Assembly: GCA_049699975.1 (NCBI GenBank) | Contig: JBNAWB010000091.1 | Span: 1 to 13,846, forward strand | Reading direction: 5' to 3' | DNA: 13,846 nucleotides | Source: CAZAGD01 sp049699975 | GTDB taxonomy: Bacteria > Desulfobacterota > SM23-61 | Shown: positions 1 to 6,408 of the stretch, in pieces | Position numbering within the stretch: position 1 is the stretch's first letter | Layout of the letters: each line of letters starts with the position of its first letter | Notes under the pieces: model-generated | The model's input: the letters and a program-made list of their open reading frames with translations, nothing else | What the model was told of the DNA's origin: nothing | The model's database searches: none | Translations under genes and position numbers: made by a program

Positions 1-219
1 ATGGCCGGATTTGGAGGGGTAATTTCTGAGGTAGGAGCTTCTATCATGGTGGGCGGAAATATAAAAGGATACTCCCGCGTATTAACAACCGCCACAGTCA
101 TGGAAACCAGTAAAGGCAATTTTGATTTAGCCATTGCCTTGAGTATAATTCTTCTCCTCTTAGCGTATTTAATAAATACCGTCCTTACGCAAATTCAACA
201 GAGGGAAAGACCAAGATAA
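1..219 (+). CDS. Tungstate/molybdate-type ABC transporter permease, C-terminal part (TupB-like)
   Basis: This is the last 72 residues of an inner-membrane permease; the reading frame is open to the window edge and the ATG at base 1 is most likely internal, because permeases of this family are usually over 200 residues long. The visible segment starts inside the cytoplasmic coupling (EAA-type) loop, with SEVGASIMVGGNI followed by RVLTTATVMET, which resembles the same region of TupB/WtpB tungstate permeases. A final hydrophobic helix spans about residues 43-62 and a short basic tail follows. The ATPase gene begins 6 nt after the stop, so the two form a transporter operon whose oxyanion-binding protein should lie upstream. 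Tungstate versus molybdate specificity is inferred from the resemblance and cannot be settled without the binding protein. Confidence 0.8.
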   Translation: MAGFGGVISEVGASIMVGGNIKGYSRVLTTATVMETSKGNFDLAIALSIILLLLAYLINTVLTQIQQRERPR

Positions 220-225
220 AAGCCT

Positions 226-1335
226 ATGGCTGATTCTCTTCCCATTCTGGAAGTAAAGAATTTGCTTTTAAATAGGGCCGGGGTAACCGTGCTCCATATT
301 CCTGATTTTTTCGTCTCGCGGGGGGAGATTCTCTCTGTACTGGGCCCCAACGGAGCGGGGAAGACAACTTTATTACAAGTCTTGGCCTTTTTGACACCTT
401 ATTTTCAAGGGGAAATAATTTTTCAAGGGCAAAAAGTAAATTCTTCTAAATCTATCTTCGCCCTGCGTCGCCAGGTGACCATGGTTTTTCAAGATCCACT
501 CCTTTTTGATACTTCTGTTTATGACAATGTGGCTAGCGGCTTAAAGATTCGGGGCCTTAAGAAAAAAGAGATTCAGCAGATCGTCTCTCAGAATTTAGAA
601 CGTTTTGGCATTTCCCATTTAGCGCCACGATCGGCCCGAAAAATTTCGGCAGGAGAAGCGCAAAGGGTGGCTCTGGCGCGAGCTTTTGCCATTCAGCCGG
701 AGATTCTGCTGCTGGACGAACCTTTTGCCAAGCTGGATCAGCCAACTCGTGATTCTCTGTTAGCTAACCTGGAGTCCGTTCTGCGGCAGACGAAGACTAC
801 TACGGTTATGGCTACGCATGATCGTTTAGAAGCTCTGCGCCTCTCTGATCGTCTGGCGATAATGAATAATGGCCAAATTCTGCAGATAGGTCCCCCCGGG
901 GAAGTGATGAATAAACCCTTAGATGAATTTGTAGCCGCTTTCGTGGGCGTAGAGTCCATTCTTACCGGAAGGGTAATTAGCAAAGAAAAAGGAAGTATCT
1001 TAGTGGCCGTTTCCGGACAAACGGTGGAAGCAATAGGGGAAATGGATTTAGGGGAGACCGTAGCTCTTTGCATTCGCCCGGAGAATGTTACCCTTACTGA
1101 TCTGCATCCCGCCGAATTATCCAGTGCTCGCAATGTCTTCCCTGGGCGCATAGTAAAAATAAGTCCTTTAGGCCTATTCTACCGCATCCAGCTTGATTGC
1201 GGTTTTCCTCTTATTTCCTACATAACTGCCCATTCTTTAGAAAAATTAAAACTGGAAGAAGGCAGGGAGGCGGTGGCCTCTTTTAAAGCGACCTCTATTC
1301 ATGTGGTTAGGAAAAAAGAAAAGTTAACGGTTTAG
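226..1335 (+). CDS. Tungstate/molybdate-type ABC transporter ATP-binding protein with TOBE region (TupC/ModC-like)
   Basis: This is the cytoplasmic ATPase that powers the permease encoded just upstream. All ABC motifs are present: Walker A GPNGAGKTT at about 40-48, Q-loop glutamine 89, signature ISAGEAQRVALARA from about 140, Walker B ILLLDEP at 160-166 and H-loop histidine 198. The signature reads SAGEA rather than the commoner SGGEA, a mild deviation. Residues from about 245 to the end form a C-terminal regulatory region; the part from about 304 (NVFPGRIVKISPLG onward) resembles a TOBE/Mop oxyanion-sensing fold, as in ModC and WtpC. At 369 residues it matches ATPases carrying such an extension. 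No close Shine-Dalgarno precedes the ATG; a GAGGG lies 20 nt upstream, so translation may be coupled to the permease. The stop overlaps the stop of the converging pyrophosphorylase gene. Confidence 0.88.
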   Translation: MADSLPILEVKNLLLNRAGVTVLHIPDFFVSRGEILSVLGPNGAGKTTLLQVLAFLTPYFQGEIIFQGQKVNSSKSIFALRRQVTMVFQDPLLFDTSVYDNVASGLKIRGLKKKEIQQIVSQNLERFGISHLAPRSARKISAGEAQRVALARAFAIQPEILLLDEPFAKLDQPTRDSLLANLESVLRQTKTTTVMATHDRLEALRLSDRLAIMNNGQILQIGPPGEVMNKPLDEFVAAFVGVESILTGRVISKEKGSILVAVSGQTVEAIGEMDLGETVALCIRPENVTLTDLHPAELSSARNVFPGRIVKISPLGLFYRIQLDCGFPLISYITAHSLEKLKLEEGREAVASFKATSIHVVRKKEKLTV

Positions 1336-2726
1336 GCGAGATAGGTATCTTCTTTTAAGATTAGCTTCATCCCTTTTAGGCGGACCAACAAATCTTCTTT
1401 ATCCAAAGCAAAGAGGGGCGATATTTCAACTTGAATTTCGGGGGCTATTTCTGCTCCAGCTTCGACTAACCAGTGTCGGTAAAGAGAGTTTAGGGCAGCG
1501 CGGGCAGTTGCGGGGGAATCTGCTCCCTCCTTATTTTTTACCGGAGCGAATTCTTCTTCACGCCTGACTTCTAAAGCACAACATTTCTGCGCTAAAGGAA
1601 GAGCATCAAAAACGAAAGTTTCAAATTTCCATCCCGGCCGCTGTATTAATTTTCCTTCTGGGCCGCAGCCATACACATCTTTTATAGCACGATGATAAGG
1701 AAGAGCAAACCCGCGTTGGTTCAGTCTCTCAATAAAAGAAAGGGAGATAACATGAATGGCTGTATTGCCGGCCCAGTAGCGCATATGTCCTTTTTCGTCT
1801 AAGGCTTCATAATCGGCGGGCAAAAAATCACTGTATTCGATAATCGCCGGTTGGCCATTTAAAAGGCCGTAGATGCCCACTTTCTCTTTAAGATCCCGGC
1901 GCCGCACCACTTTAGTGGATATTTCTGCTTCTTCCATCTTGTGCACTCCCAAAAAGAGGGGATCGGCTATTTTGACTAAGGGATTATCTACTTGGCAGTA
2001 AAAAAGTTCCGTAAAGCCATGATTTTTTAAATAGTCCAGGAGACTCGATTCATAGAGGGCTTTTAATGATCCTCCGTGTCCATCGGGATTGGCCAATAGA
2101 TTAGTTTCCTCCTTCAAAAGGAGACATCCTTCCGGGGTAAAAGTGGGCAACAGGCCCTGTTGGAAAAAATGAACATTTTCTGCTCTCAGACCAAAGAAAT
2201 TATGTTCCCTAAAATAATTAACAGTTTGATCATGATTCTCTTGGCTGGTCATGATGAGGAGAGGGATTTGAATTCCGTATTTTAGAGAGAGGGCTTTTAC
2301 TGTTTCACAAAAAAGCTGAAAGAGTGACTTTTTCTTGACCGGTGTAATAGGGAAAATCCCTTTGGGTCCCTCAAAACCTAAACGTGTTCCCTGACCGCCA
2401 GCAACAATCAAGACGGCTACTTTTCGGCGGCGCAGTAAATCTTCCCCGATGGCGCGAGCTTTTCTGACTCTTAGGTGATCATTCTGCAAAATTTCCTGCG
2501 TGATTATGGGGGCAGGGTTTATTTGGCGGCGCGGAGGAGAGATTTCCTGTTGAGAAAATTTTTTATATAGTTCAAAACCCAAGGAGAGATTTAATTCTTG
2601 CAGATTGGCCAAAAAGGCTTTTCTCTTTTCCTTATTTAACTTCCAATAATGATTTATGATATGGTGCTGCCCGTTAATTTGGAGCAGATTTAAAATTTCT
2701 TCTTCAGCCATCTTGCGGGAGCTCAT
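1332..2726 (-). CDS. UDPGP-family nucleotidyltransferase, UAP1-like UDP-N-acetylglucosamine (or UDP-sugar) pyrophosphorylase
   Basis: The enzyme should join UTP and a sugar 1-phosphate to give a UDP-sugar and pyrophosphate in the cytoplasm. It belongs to the large eukaryote-like UDPGP family, not the GlmU family. Counting from the upstream ATG at 2732, the nucleotide-binding signature AGGQGTRLGFEGPKG lies at 111-125, NPDGHGG at 215-221 and QVDNPL at 247-252. The C-terminal EEFAPVKN...DSPATAR block at about 393-411 resembles the UAP1 motif, which favours UDP-GlcNAc. Total length is about 465 residues, normal for the family. I place the start at 2726 because an AAGGA lies six bases before it, whereas the ATG at 2732 directly abuts that site. 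The gene follows epmA with a 9-nt gap (3 nt from the other ATG), so translational coupling is likely. The exact sugar substrate is inferred. Confidence 0.83.
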   Translation of the reverse strand: MSSRKMAEEEILNLLQINGQHHIINHYWKLNKEKRKAFLANLQELNLSLGFELYKKFSQQEISPPRRQINPAPIITQEILQNDHLRVRKARAIGEDLLRRRKVAVLIVAGGQGTRLGFEGPKGIFPITPVKKKSLFQLFCETVKALSLKYGIQIPLLIMTSQENHDQTVNYFREHNFFGLRAENVHFFQQGLLPTFTPEGCLLLKEETNLLANPDGHGGSLKALYESSLLDYLKNHGFTELFYCQVDNPLVKIADPLFLGVHKMEEAEISTKVVRRRDLKEKVGIYGLLNGQPAIIEYSDFLPADYEALDEKGHMRYWAGNTAIHVISLSFIERLNQRGFALPYHRAIKDVYGCGPEGKLIQRPGWKFETFVFDALPLAQKCCALEVRREEEFAPVKNKEGADSPATARAALNSLYRHWLVEAGAEIAPEIQVEISPLFALDKEDLLVRLKGMKLILKEDTYLA

Positions 2727-2735
2727 CTCCATTCC

Positions 2736-3734
2736 TTAATATAAGGCGAAAGCAAGTACATCTTGGATTTTGGGAGAATCGCAAAAGACCATGAGTAGGC
2801 GGTCTATTCCCAGGGCAATTCCTGCTGCGGGAGGAAGATAGGCCAGGGCCTGTAGAAGCTCTTCGTCTATTGGGTAAACCGGCTTACCCATCCTGGCCCT
2901 GAGTTTTTGTTCCTCCACAAATCTTTGCCGTTGCTCTTCTGGATCAACGAGTTCCGAAAAAGCGTTGGCCAATTCCAAACCGGCCATATATAATTCAAAT
3001 CTTTCTGCCCAAAGAGGATTATCGGGTTTCAGGCGAGCCAGGGCGGCCATGTGCGCCGGGTAATCATAGAGAATTGTAGGCTTAGGAAAGCCTAAATTTG
3101 GTTCCACTTTATCCAAGAAAATTTTAAAAAAGATGTCATCGTATGAATATTCTTCTTGTGGATCGAAGGAATAACCTTGCCGCAAAGCTTCCTGGAGAAG
3201 GGACTCTTGATCGCGATTTTTTTCGATGTCCACCTGCCCGTAAAAACGCATGGCTTCGGCTACGCGCAGACGGGGGAAGGGCGGAGTAAAATCTAAGCGG
3301 GCTCCCTGATAAGAAAAATTATGGCGGCCCAAAATTTTTTGACTCAAGTACTCTATTAAATTTTCGCAATCATCCATGATTTGGAAGTAGTCTGCTTTGG
3401 TGCGGTACCATTCCAGCATGGTAAATTCAATTTGGTGAAGGGCACTGATTTCTTCGTCTCGAAAAACCCGACAGATTTGGAATATTTTATCCCACCCCTC
3501 CCCTAAGAGTTTTTTCATGGCATACTCGGGAGAAGTGTGCAGGTATCTTTTAAATTTCTCCCCAGTTGGCCGCGCGCAAAAGACTTCTAAGGCCGAAAGG
3601 TGAGGCTCCATTCCCGGGGAAGAAACCAAATATGGGGTCTCTATTTCTACAAAGCCTTGATCAATGAAAAATTGCCGAATCCCCTGAATTATTTTGGCGC
3701 GCAGGAGCAAATTCTGACGGCGCTTTTCATCCAT
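2736..3734 (-). CDS. epmA: Elongation factor P--(R)-beta-lysine ligase EpmA (GenX/PoxA), lysyl-tRNA synthetase paralogue
   Basis: EpmA is a class II lysyl-tRNA-synthetase-like enzyme that activates (R)-beta-lysine with ATP and attaches it to a conserved lysine of elongation factor P, helping ribosomes through polyproline stretches. The protein is 332 residues, close to E. coli EpmA, and begins directly with the catalytic core: there is no N-terminal OB-fold anticodon-binding domain, which separates it from LysS. Class II motif 1 is near GFVEIETP (27-34), motif 2 spans FQICRVFRDEE...FTMLEWY (85-110) and motif 3 is GIALGIDR (305-312). The C-terminal LELANAFSEL segment is typical of the lysine family. 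Neither efp nor epmB lies in the window. It sits between the rubrerythrin-like gene (30 nt upstream) and the pyrophosphorylase gene. No clear Shine-Dalgarno is seen before the ATG. Confidence 0.88.
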   Translation of the reverse strand: MDEKRRQNLLLRAKIIQGIRQFFIDQGFVEIETPYLVSSPGMEPHLSALEVFCARPTGEKFKRYLHTSPEYAMKKLLGEGWDKIFQICRVFRDEEISALHQIEFTMLEWYRTKADYFQIMDDCENLIEYLSQKILGRHNFSYQGARLDFTPPFPRLRVAEAMRFYGQVDIEKNRDQESLLQEALRQGYSFDPQEEYSYDDIFFKIFLDKVEPNLGFPKPTILYDYPAHMAALARLKPDNPLWAERFELYMAGLELANAFSELVDPEEQRQRFVEEQKLRARMGKPVYPIDEELLQALAYLPPAAGIALGIDRLLMVFCDSPKIQDVLAFALY

Positions 3735-3764
3735 TTGTTTAACGCCCGGAGTTTAACAACTTTT

Positions 3765-4295
3765 TTAAGCACCATCAACATGGAGCCGCTCTTTCATCCT
3801 ATACCAGCCTGCTGGATCTTGAAAATATTCTAAGGTGTCTTGCAGGGATAGCAAATGTTCTCTTTCCATAGAGGCTAGGAGTTCAAAAAAATTTTTTTCC
3901 ACGGGATTATCAATGCTCGTCGCCAGTTCTCTATAAAAAACTTCTCCTTTTCTTTCAAAATCGATGGCGGTTTTTACTGCTTCGACATCGGCTTGATCCA
4001 CCGGAGCAGATATGTCTACAGCCTCTATAAGTTTCTGCATCAATGATTTTACTTCTGTATTTTTTACTTTTAGCGGCACTGTTTCTGGCCACTTTCCTTC
4101 TTTCTTTAAGCGGGCATGTAATTCTAAAATCCTTTGGTAATGTTCATCTTCATCCTTGGCTATGGAAGCAAACATGGATTTGCCGTGCGGATTCTTAGTT
4201 CGTTCTTTGTGCCGCAAATAAAAATCTCTTTCCCGTGACTCATTGTTGAGGGCCACCTCCAAAGCTTTAATCCTTTCCTCTGCTTGGCCAGCCAT
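3765..4295 (-). CDS. Rubrerythrin/ferritin-like diiron protein without rubredoxin domain
   Basis: A 176-residue, all-helical protein of the ferritin-like superfamily. Two repeats carry carboxylate and histidine ligands typical of a diiron centre: glutamates in ALNNESRERDFY (about 15-26) with EDEH at 49-52, and glutamates in DFERKGEVFYREL (112-124) with EREH at 144-147. The C-terminal rubredoxin domain (two CXXC pairs) of classical rubrerythrin is absent, so this resembles the stand-alone 'ferritin family' proteins common in anaerobes. A peroxide-reducing or iron-handling role is inferred from the family. I choose the ATG at 4295 because AAAGGAG lies five bases before it; an in-frame ATG at 4328 would add 11 basic residues and lacks such a site. 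A -10 hexamer and a PerR-box-like sequence lie about 80-90 bp upstream. Confidence 0.82.
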   Translation of the reverse strand: MAGQAEERIKALEVALNNESRERDFYLRHKERTKNPHGKSMFASIAKDEDEHYQRILELHARLKKEGKWPETVPLKVKNTEVKSLMQKLIEAVDISAPVDQADVEAVKTAIDFERKGEVFYRELATSIDNPVEKNFFELLASMEREHLLSLQDTLEYFQDPAGWYRMKERLHVDGA

Positions 4296-4373
4296 TTTTA
4301 CTCCTTTCCTCTTTATTTTATTAGCCATGTGCTTTGCTCTCCATCCCTGATCATGGAATGGGGTATCCGCATA

Positions 4374-4388
4374 TTAAAAATATTATAA
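4374..4388 (-). promoter_or_regulatory. PerR-box-like site overlapping a TATAAT -10 hexamer
   Basis: Read on the minus strand this is TTATAATATTTTTAA, which agrees with the PerR box TTATAATNATTATAA at 12 of the 14 defined positions. It contains a perfect TATAAT (4382-4387) oriented towards the rubrerythrin-like gene at 4295; no good -35 is visible at 17-18 bp spacing. PerR repression of rubrerythrin genes is well documented in other bacteria, so the location fits. The surroundings are AT-rich, so a chance match is quite possible. Confidence 0.35.
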
Positions 4389-4425
4389 ATTAATTGGGCA
4401 GGAAAAAGCAGTTCTAAAATTTTGG

Positions 4426-4493
4426 TTACCCTCCTTACCTCGGGATGAGTCGATCCCGACTTCACCTATCCCCGCCGGGAAGAGGAAGGGTAA
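4426..4493. repeat. Multi-branched imperfect inverted repeat
   Basis: The outer arms TTACCCTCCT (4426-4435) and AGGAAGGGTAA (4483-4493) pair over ten base pairs with one bulge. Inside lies a perfect 7-bp hairpin, TCGGGAT/ATCCCGA with a 6-base loop (4440-4459), and a short GC hairpin around CCCCGCCGGG (4470-4479). As RNA on either strand it would form a three-way junction. It lies between the YkgJ-like gene and the rubrerythrin-like gene, upstream of the putative -10. I do not recognise it as a known riboswitch; it may equally be a small mobile palindrome or a terminator-like structure after the YkgJ-like gene. Confidence 0.5.
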
Positions 4494-4542
4494 TGGGCGA
4501 CATGCTTGATGCATAATGAATTTTGCCACTTTTGAAAAATTG

Positions 4543-5340
4543 CTATTCATCTAAATAAGCCTCAATGAAAGCGCTAATCTTTTGCTCGATCAATGACTCG
4601 GCCTCGAGCACATCTTCCTTAGAAGAAAATTCTGAGGCAAGACTGACTAAAATCTTATCAAACTGCGAGGGCTTTATTTGCCATCTCTTCTCGTATGCCA
4701 GACGGGCAATCTGATATTCGCCTTGAGAAAAATAGTATTTCCCTAACCTGTTTTCTTTGGCCGCAAATGGCCAATTTTCTTTTAAGCCGAAAAATGCGCT
4801 TAGAGCTTTGCGGACCTGGTCTTTTCTAAATTTTCCTGGCCGCATACAATCGCCTAAGCGCGCTTGCACCTCACGAAAAAATTCTTTAACCAGATCCAGA
4901 TCAGTAATTACCAAGCCATAAAGATACCAATCGTCGAGGGCTTCCCAAACAGCCAGCTTTTCTATTTCGGTTAAATGGGTATAGCTTAAACAAAAATGAC
5001 CGGCGCATAATTCGGCCCCATAAAAAGAGTACTGGCGTAAATCAATTCCTTGATGCAGAGCCGGATGGAGAAGGCAGCCCACTCTTTTATGGCCCTCATC
5101 AATGAATCCTAAGAATTCGCAATTATAAATATCCTTAACCAGAGGAGGGGGTTGCTCTAATTCTTTTAATTGACGGCGAAAGGATTCTATCTCTAATTTA
5201 TCTGGCGTAGATTTAAATAACCAAGTTCTCTTCTGGAGCATGGAATGCAGAGTTACTCGCGAATGATCCTGGAAATTGTACAAACCGCAGCAGGCCCCAC
5301 AGGATTTTTTCTGATCAGGTTGGCAAAGGCTGGACTCCAT
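4543..5340 (-). CDS. YkgJ-type cysteine-cluster protein with extra C-terminal helical region
   Basis: The 265-residue protein starts with a metal-chelating cysteine cluster of the YkgJ/CxxCxxCC superfamily: SCGACCGLYNF with C14, C17 and C18, then C74 in CEFLGF, CLLHP with C89 and H92, and CAGHFC with C112 and C117. The spacing and the LLHP and Y-FYG-ELC contexts fit that family, thought to bind zinc or an iron-sulfur cluster; no biochemical role is firmly known. The second half (about 125-265) is predicted helical and contains a TPR-like stretch, NRLGKYYFSQGEYQIARLAYEKR at about 197-219. No signal peptide or membrane helix is present, so it is probably cytoplasmic. The best Shine-Dalgarno (GAGGAG) lies 14 nt before the ATG, further than usual. 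It diverges from the patatin gene. Confidence 0.68.
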   Translation of the reverse strand: MESSLCQPDQKKSCGACCGLYNFQDHSRVTLHSMLQKRTWLFKSTPDKLEIESFRRQLKELEQPPPLVKDIYNCEFLGFIDEGHKRVGCLLHPALHQGIDLRQYSFYGAELCAGHFCLSYTHLTEIEKLAVWEALDDWYLYGLVITDLDLVKEFFREVQARLGDCMRPGKFRKDQVRKALSAFFGLKENWPFAAKENRLGKYYFSQGEYQIARLAYEKRWQIKPSQFDKILVSLASEFSSKEDVLEAESLIEQKISAFIEAYLDE

Positions 5341-5375
5341 AAGCAGACTTTGTTCTCCTCGTTGATTTTGGTAAA

Positions 5376-5381
5376 ATTATA
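5376..5381 (-). promoter_or_regulatory. Possible -10 hexamer for the YkgJ-like gene
   Basis: In the 87-bp divergent gap a perfect TATAAT is read on the minus strand, placing a start of transcription about 30 nt before the YkgJ-like ATG. The -35 region at 17-bp spacing is only a T-run, so support is weak. Confidence 0.25.
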
Positions 5382-5427
5382 ACTTAGAAACTTTCTGGAA
5401 AAAAGAAAGGAAAAAGAGGAAATGAAG

Positions 5428-6318
5428 ATGAAGATTTTTTTTCTAATCTTTTGCAGTTTATTCTTGTTAAGCGCATGTGCTCCGAAAGAAATCAAACCTC
5501 CAGAAATAATCCCTACCCCCCCTCCTAAACCAGCAAAAATTGCTTTGGTCTTAGGAGCAGGAGCGGCGAAAGGGTTTGCCCATATAGGAGTGTTAAAAGT
5601 GCTCACCACTCATCATATACCGGTGCACATGGTTGTGGGCACAAGTGCGGGTAGTTTAGTAGGTTGTTTTTATGCCTATGGATATTCCCCTTTTGAAATC
5701 CAATCTTTGGCGCTTTCCATCCAAAAGACAGATATTATTGATTTCGTTATTCCGGATAATGGATTTATCCAGGGCCTGAAACTCGCTGAATTCGTAAATA
5801 AGATGACTAAAAATACTCCTCTGGAGAAGATGGCTCTTCCCTTTTATGCGGTAGCTACTGATTTGCTAAGTGGTCAAGAAGTAGTATTTGGAAAAGGAAA
5901 TACCGGAGCCGCAGTTAGAGCCAGTTGCGCAGTTCCTGGTGTATTTCGGCCTGTACGCATAGGGGATCGGCTTTATGTAGATGGAGGCGTGGTTAGCCCA
6001 GTGGCCGTGGAAGCGGCACGAAAATATGGCGCTAATATAGTAATTGCCGTGGATATTTCTTCGGATCTGGGAAATGTGAAACCGGAAAGTACCATTGAAA
6101 CTATTTTGCAAGCCGTTAATATAATGTACTCTAAAATGGTCCAGTTACAACTGGCCAAGGCAGATGTGATCATTCGACCTAAAGTGGGCCATATCAGCTC
6201 CAGCGATTTTTCCAAGAGACACGAGGCAATTCTCGAAGGAGAAAAAGCAGCCCTGGAGGCTCTACCTAAGATCAAAGAGATTCTTGAACGCTTGCGCTTG
6301 GAAGGCAGATTGAATTAA
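5428..6318 (+). CDS. Patatin-like phospholipase lipoprotein (RssA/NTE type)
   Basis: A membrane-anchored serine hydrolase of the patatin family, predicted to cleave acyl chains from phospholipids. Numbering from the upstream ATG at 5422, the N-terminus is a lipoprotein signal peptide ending in LLSAC (lipid-bearing Cys19), then a proline-rich linker (about 26-37). The catalytic domain shows oxyanion-hole glycines GAGAAKG (45-51), nucleophile motif GTSAG (Ser75) and DGG (Asp187), the complete Ser-Asp dyad. At just under 300 residues it matches short bacterial RssA-like proteins and lacks cyclic-nucleotide-binding domains. I prefer the ATG at 5428 because GAGGA lies seven bases before it; 5422 remains possible and adds two residues. 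It appears monocistronic, with a 90-bp gap before the radical SAM gene. Substrate is unknown; a lipoprotein of this kind would face the periplasm or outer membrane. Confidence 0.87.
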   Translation: MKIFFLIFCSLFLLSACAPKEIKPPEIIPTPPPKPAKIALVLGAGAAKGFAHIGVLKVLTTHHIPVHMVVGTSAGSLVGCFYAYGYSPFEIQSLALSIQKTDIIDFVIPDNGFIQGLKLAEFVNKMTKNTPLEKMALPFYAVATDLLSGQEVVFGKGNTGAAVRASCAVPGVFRPVRIGDRLYVDGGVVSPVAVEAARKYGANIVIAVDISSDLGNVKPESTIETILQAVNIMYSKMVQLQLAKADVIIRPKVGHISSSDFSKRHEAILEGEKAALEALPKIKEILERLRLEGRLN

Positions 6319-6373
6319 AAGCCTGAATTACCTACGAATTTCAAAAGCGATGGAGGGCCAAGTTAAAAGCCAA

Positions 6374-6402
6374 TTGTCAGAAAAACCATTTGTTTATAAA
6401 AT
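6374..6402 (+). promoter_or_regulatory. Putative sigma70-type promoter of the radical SAM gene
   Basis: TTGTCA (6374-6379) and TAAAAT (6397-6402) are separated by 17 bp. Transcription would begin about seven bases after the -10, which coincides with the ATG at 6409. There is no Shine-Dalgarno in that interval, so the transcript would be leaderless or nearly so. An overlapping TATAAA at 6395-6400 would give a less usual 15-bp spacer. Confidence 0.45.
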
Positions 6403-6408
6403 AAAACT

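Noticed and set aside
738..1151. 137-codon open frame antisense to the ATPase gene
   Set aside because: The opposite strand encodes a complete ABC ATPase with all motifs; the antisense product resembles nothing.
4426..4493. Considered as a molybdenum-cofactor, FMN or cobalamin riboswitch
   Set aside because: Some fragments (GGTGAAG, CCCGGCGGGG) look similar but the conserved core sequences and helices of these classes are not present.
5253..5609. 118-codon minus-strand open frame across the divergent promoter region
   Set aside because: It overlaps the starts of both well-supported genes, and its sequence is an antisense shadow of the patatin N-terminus.
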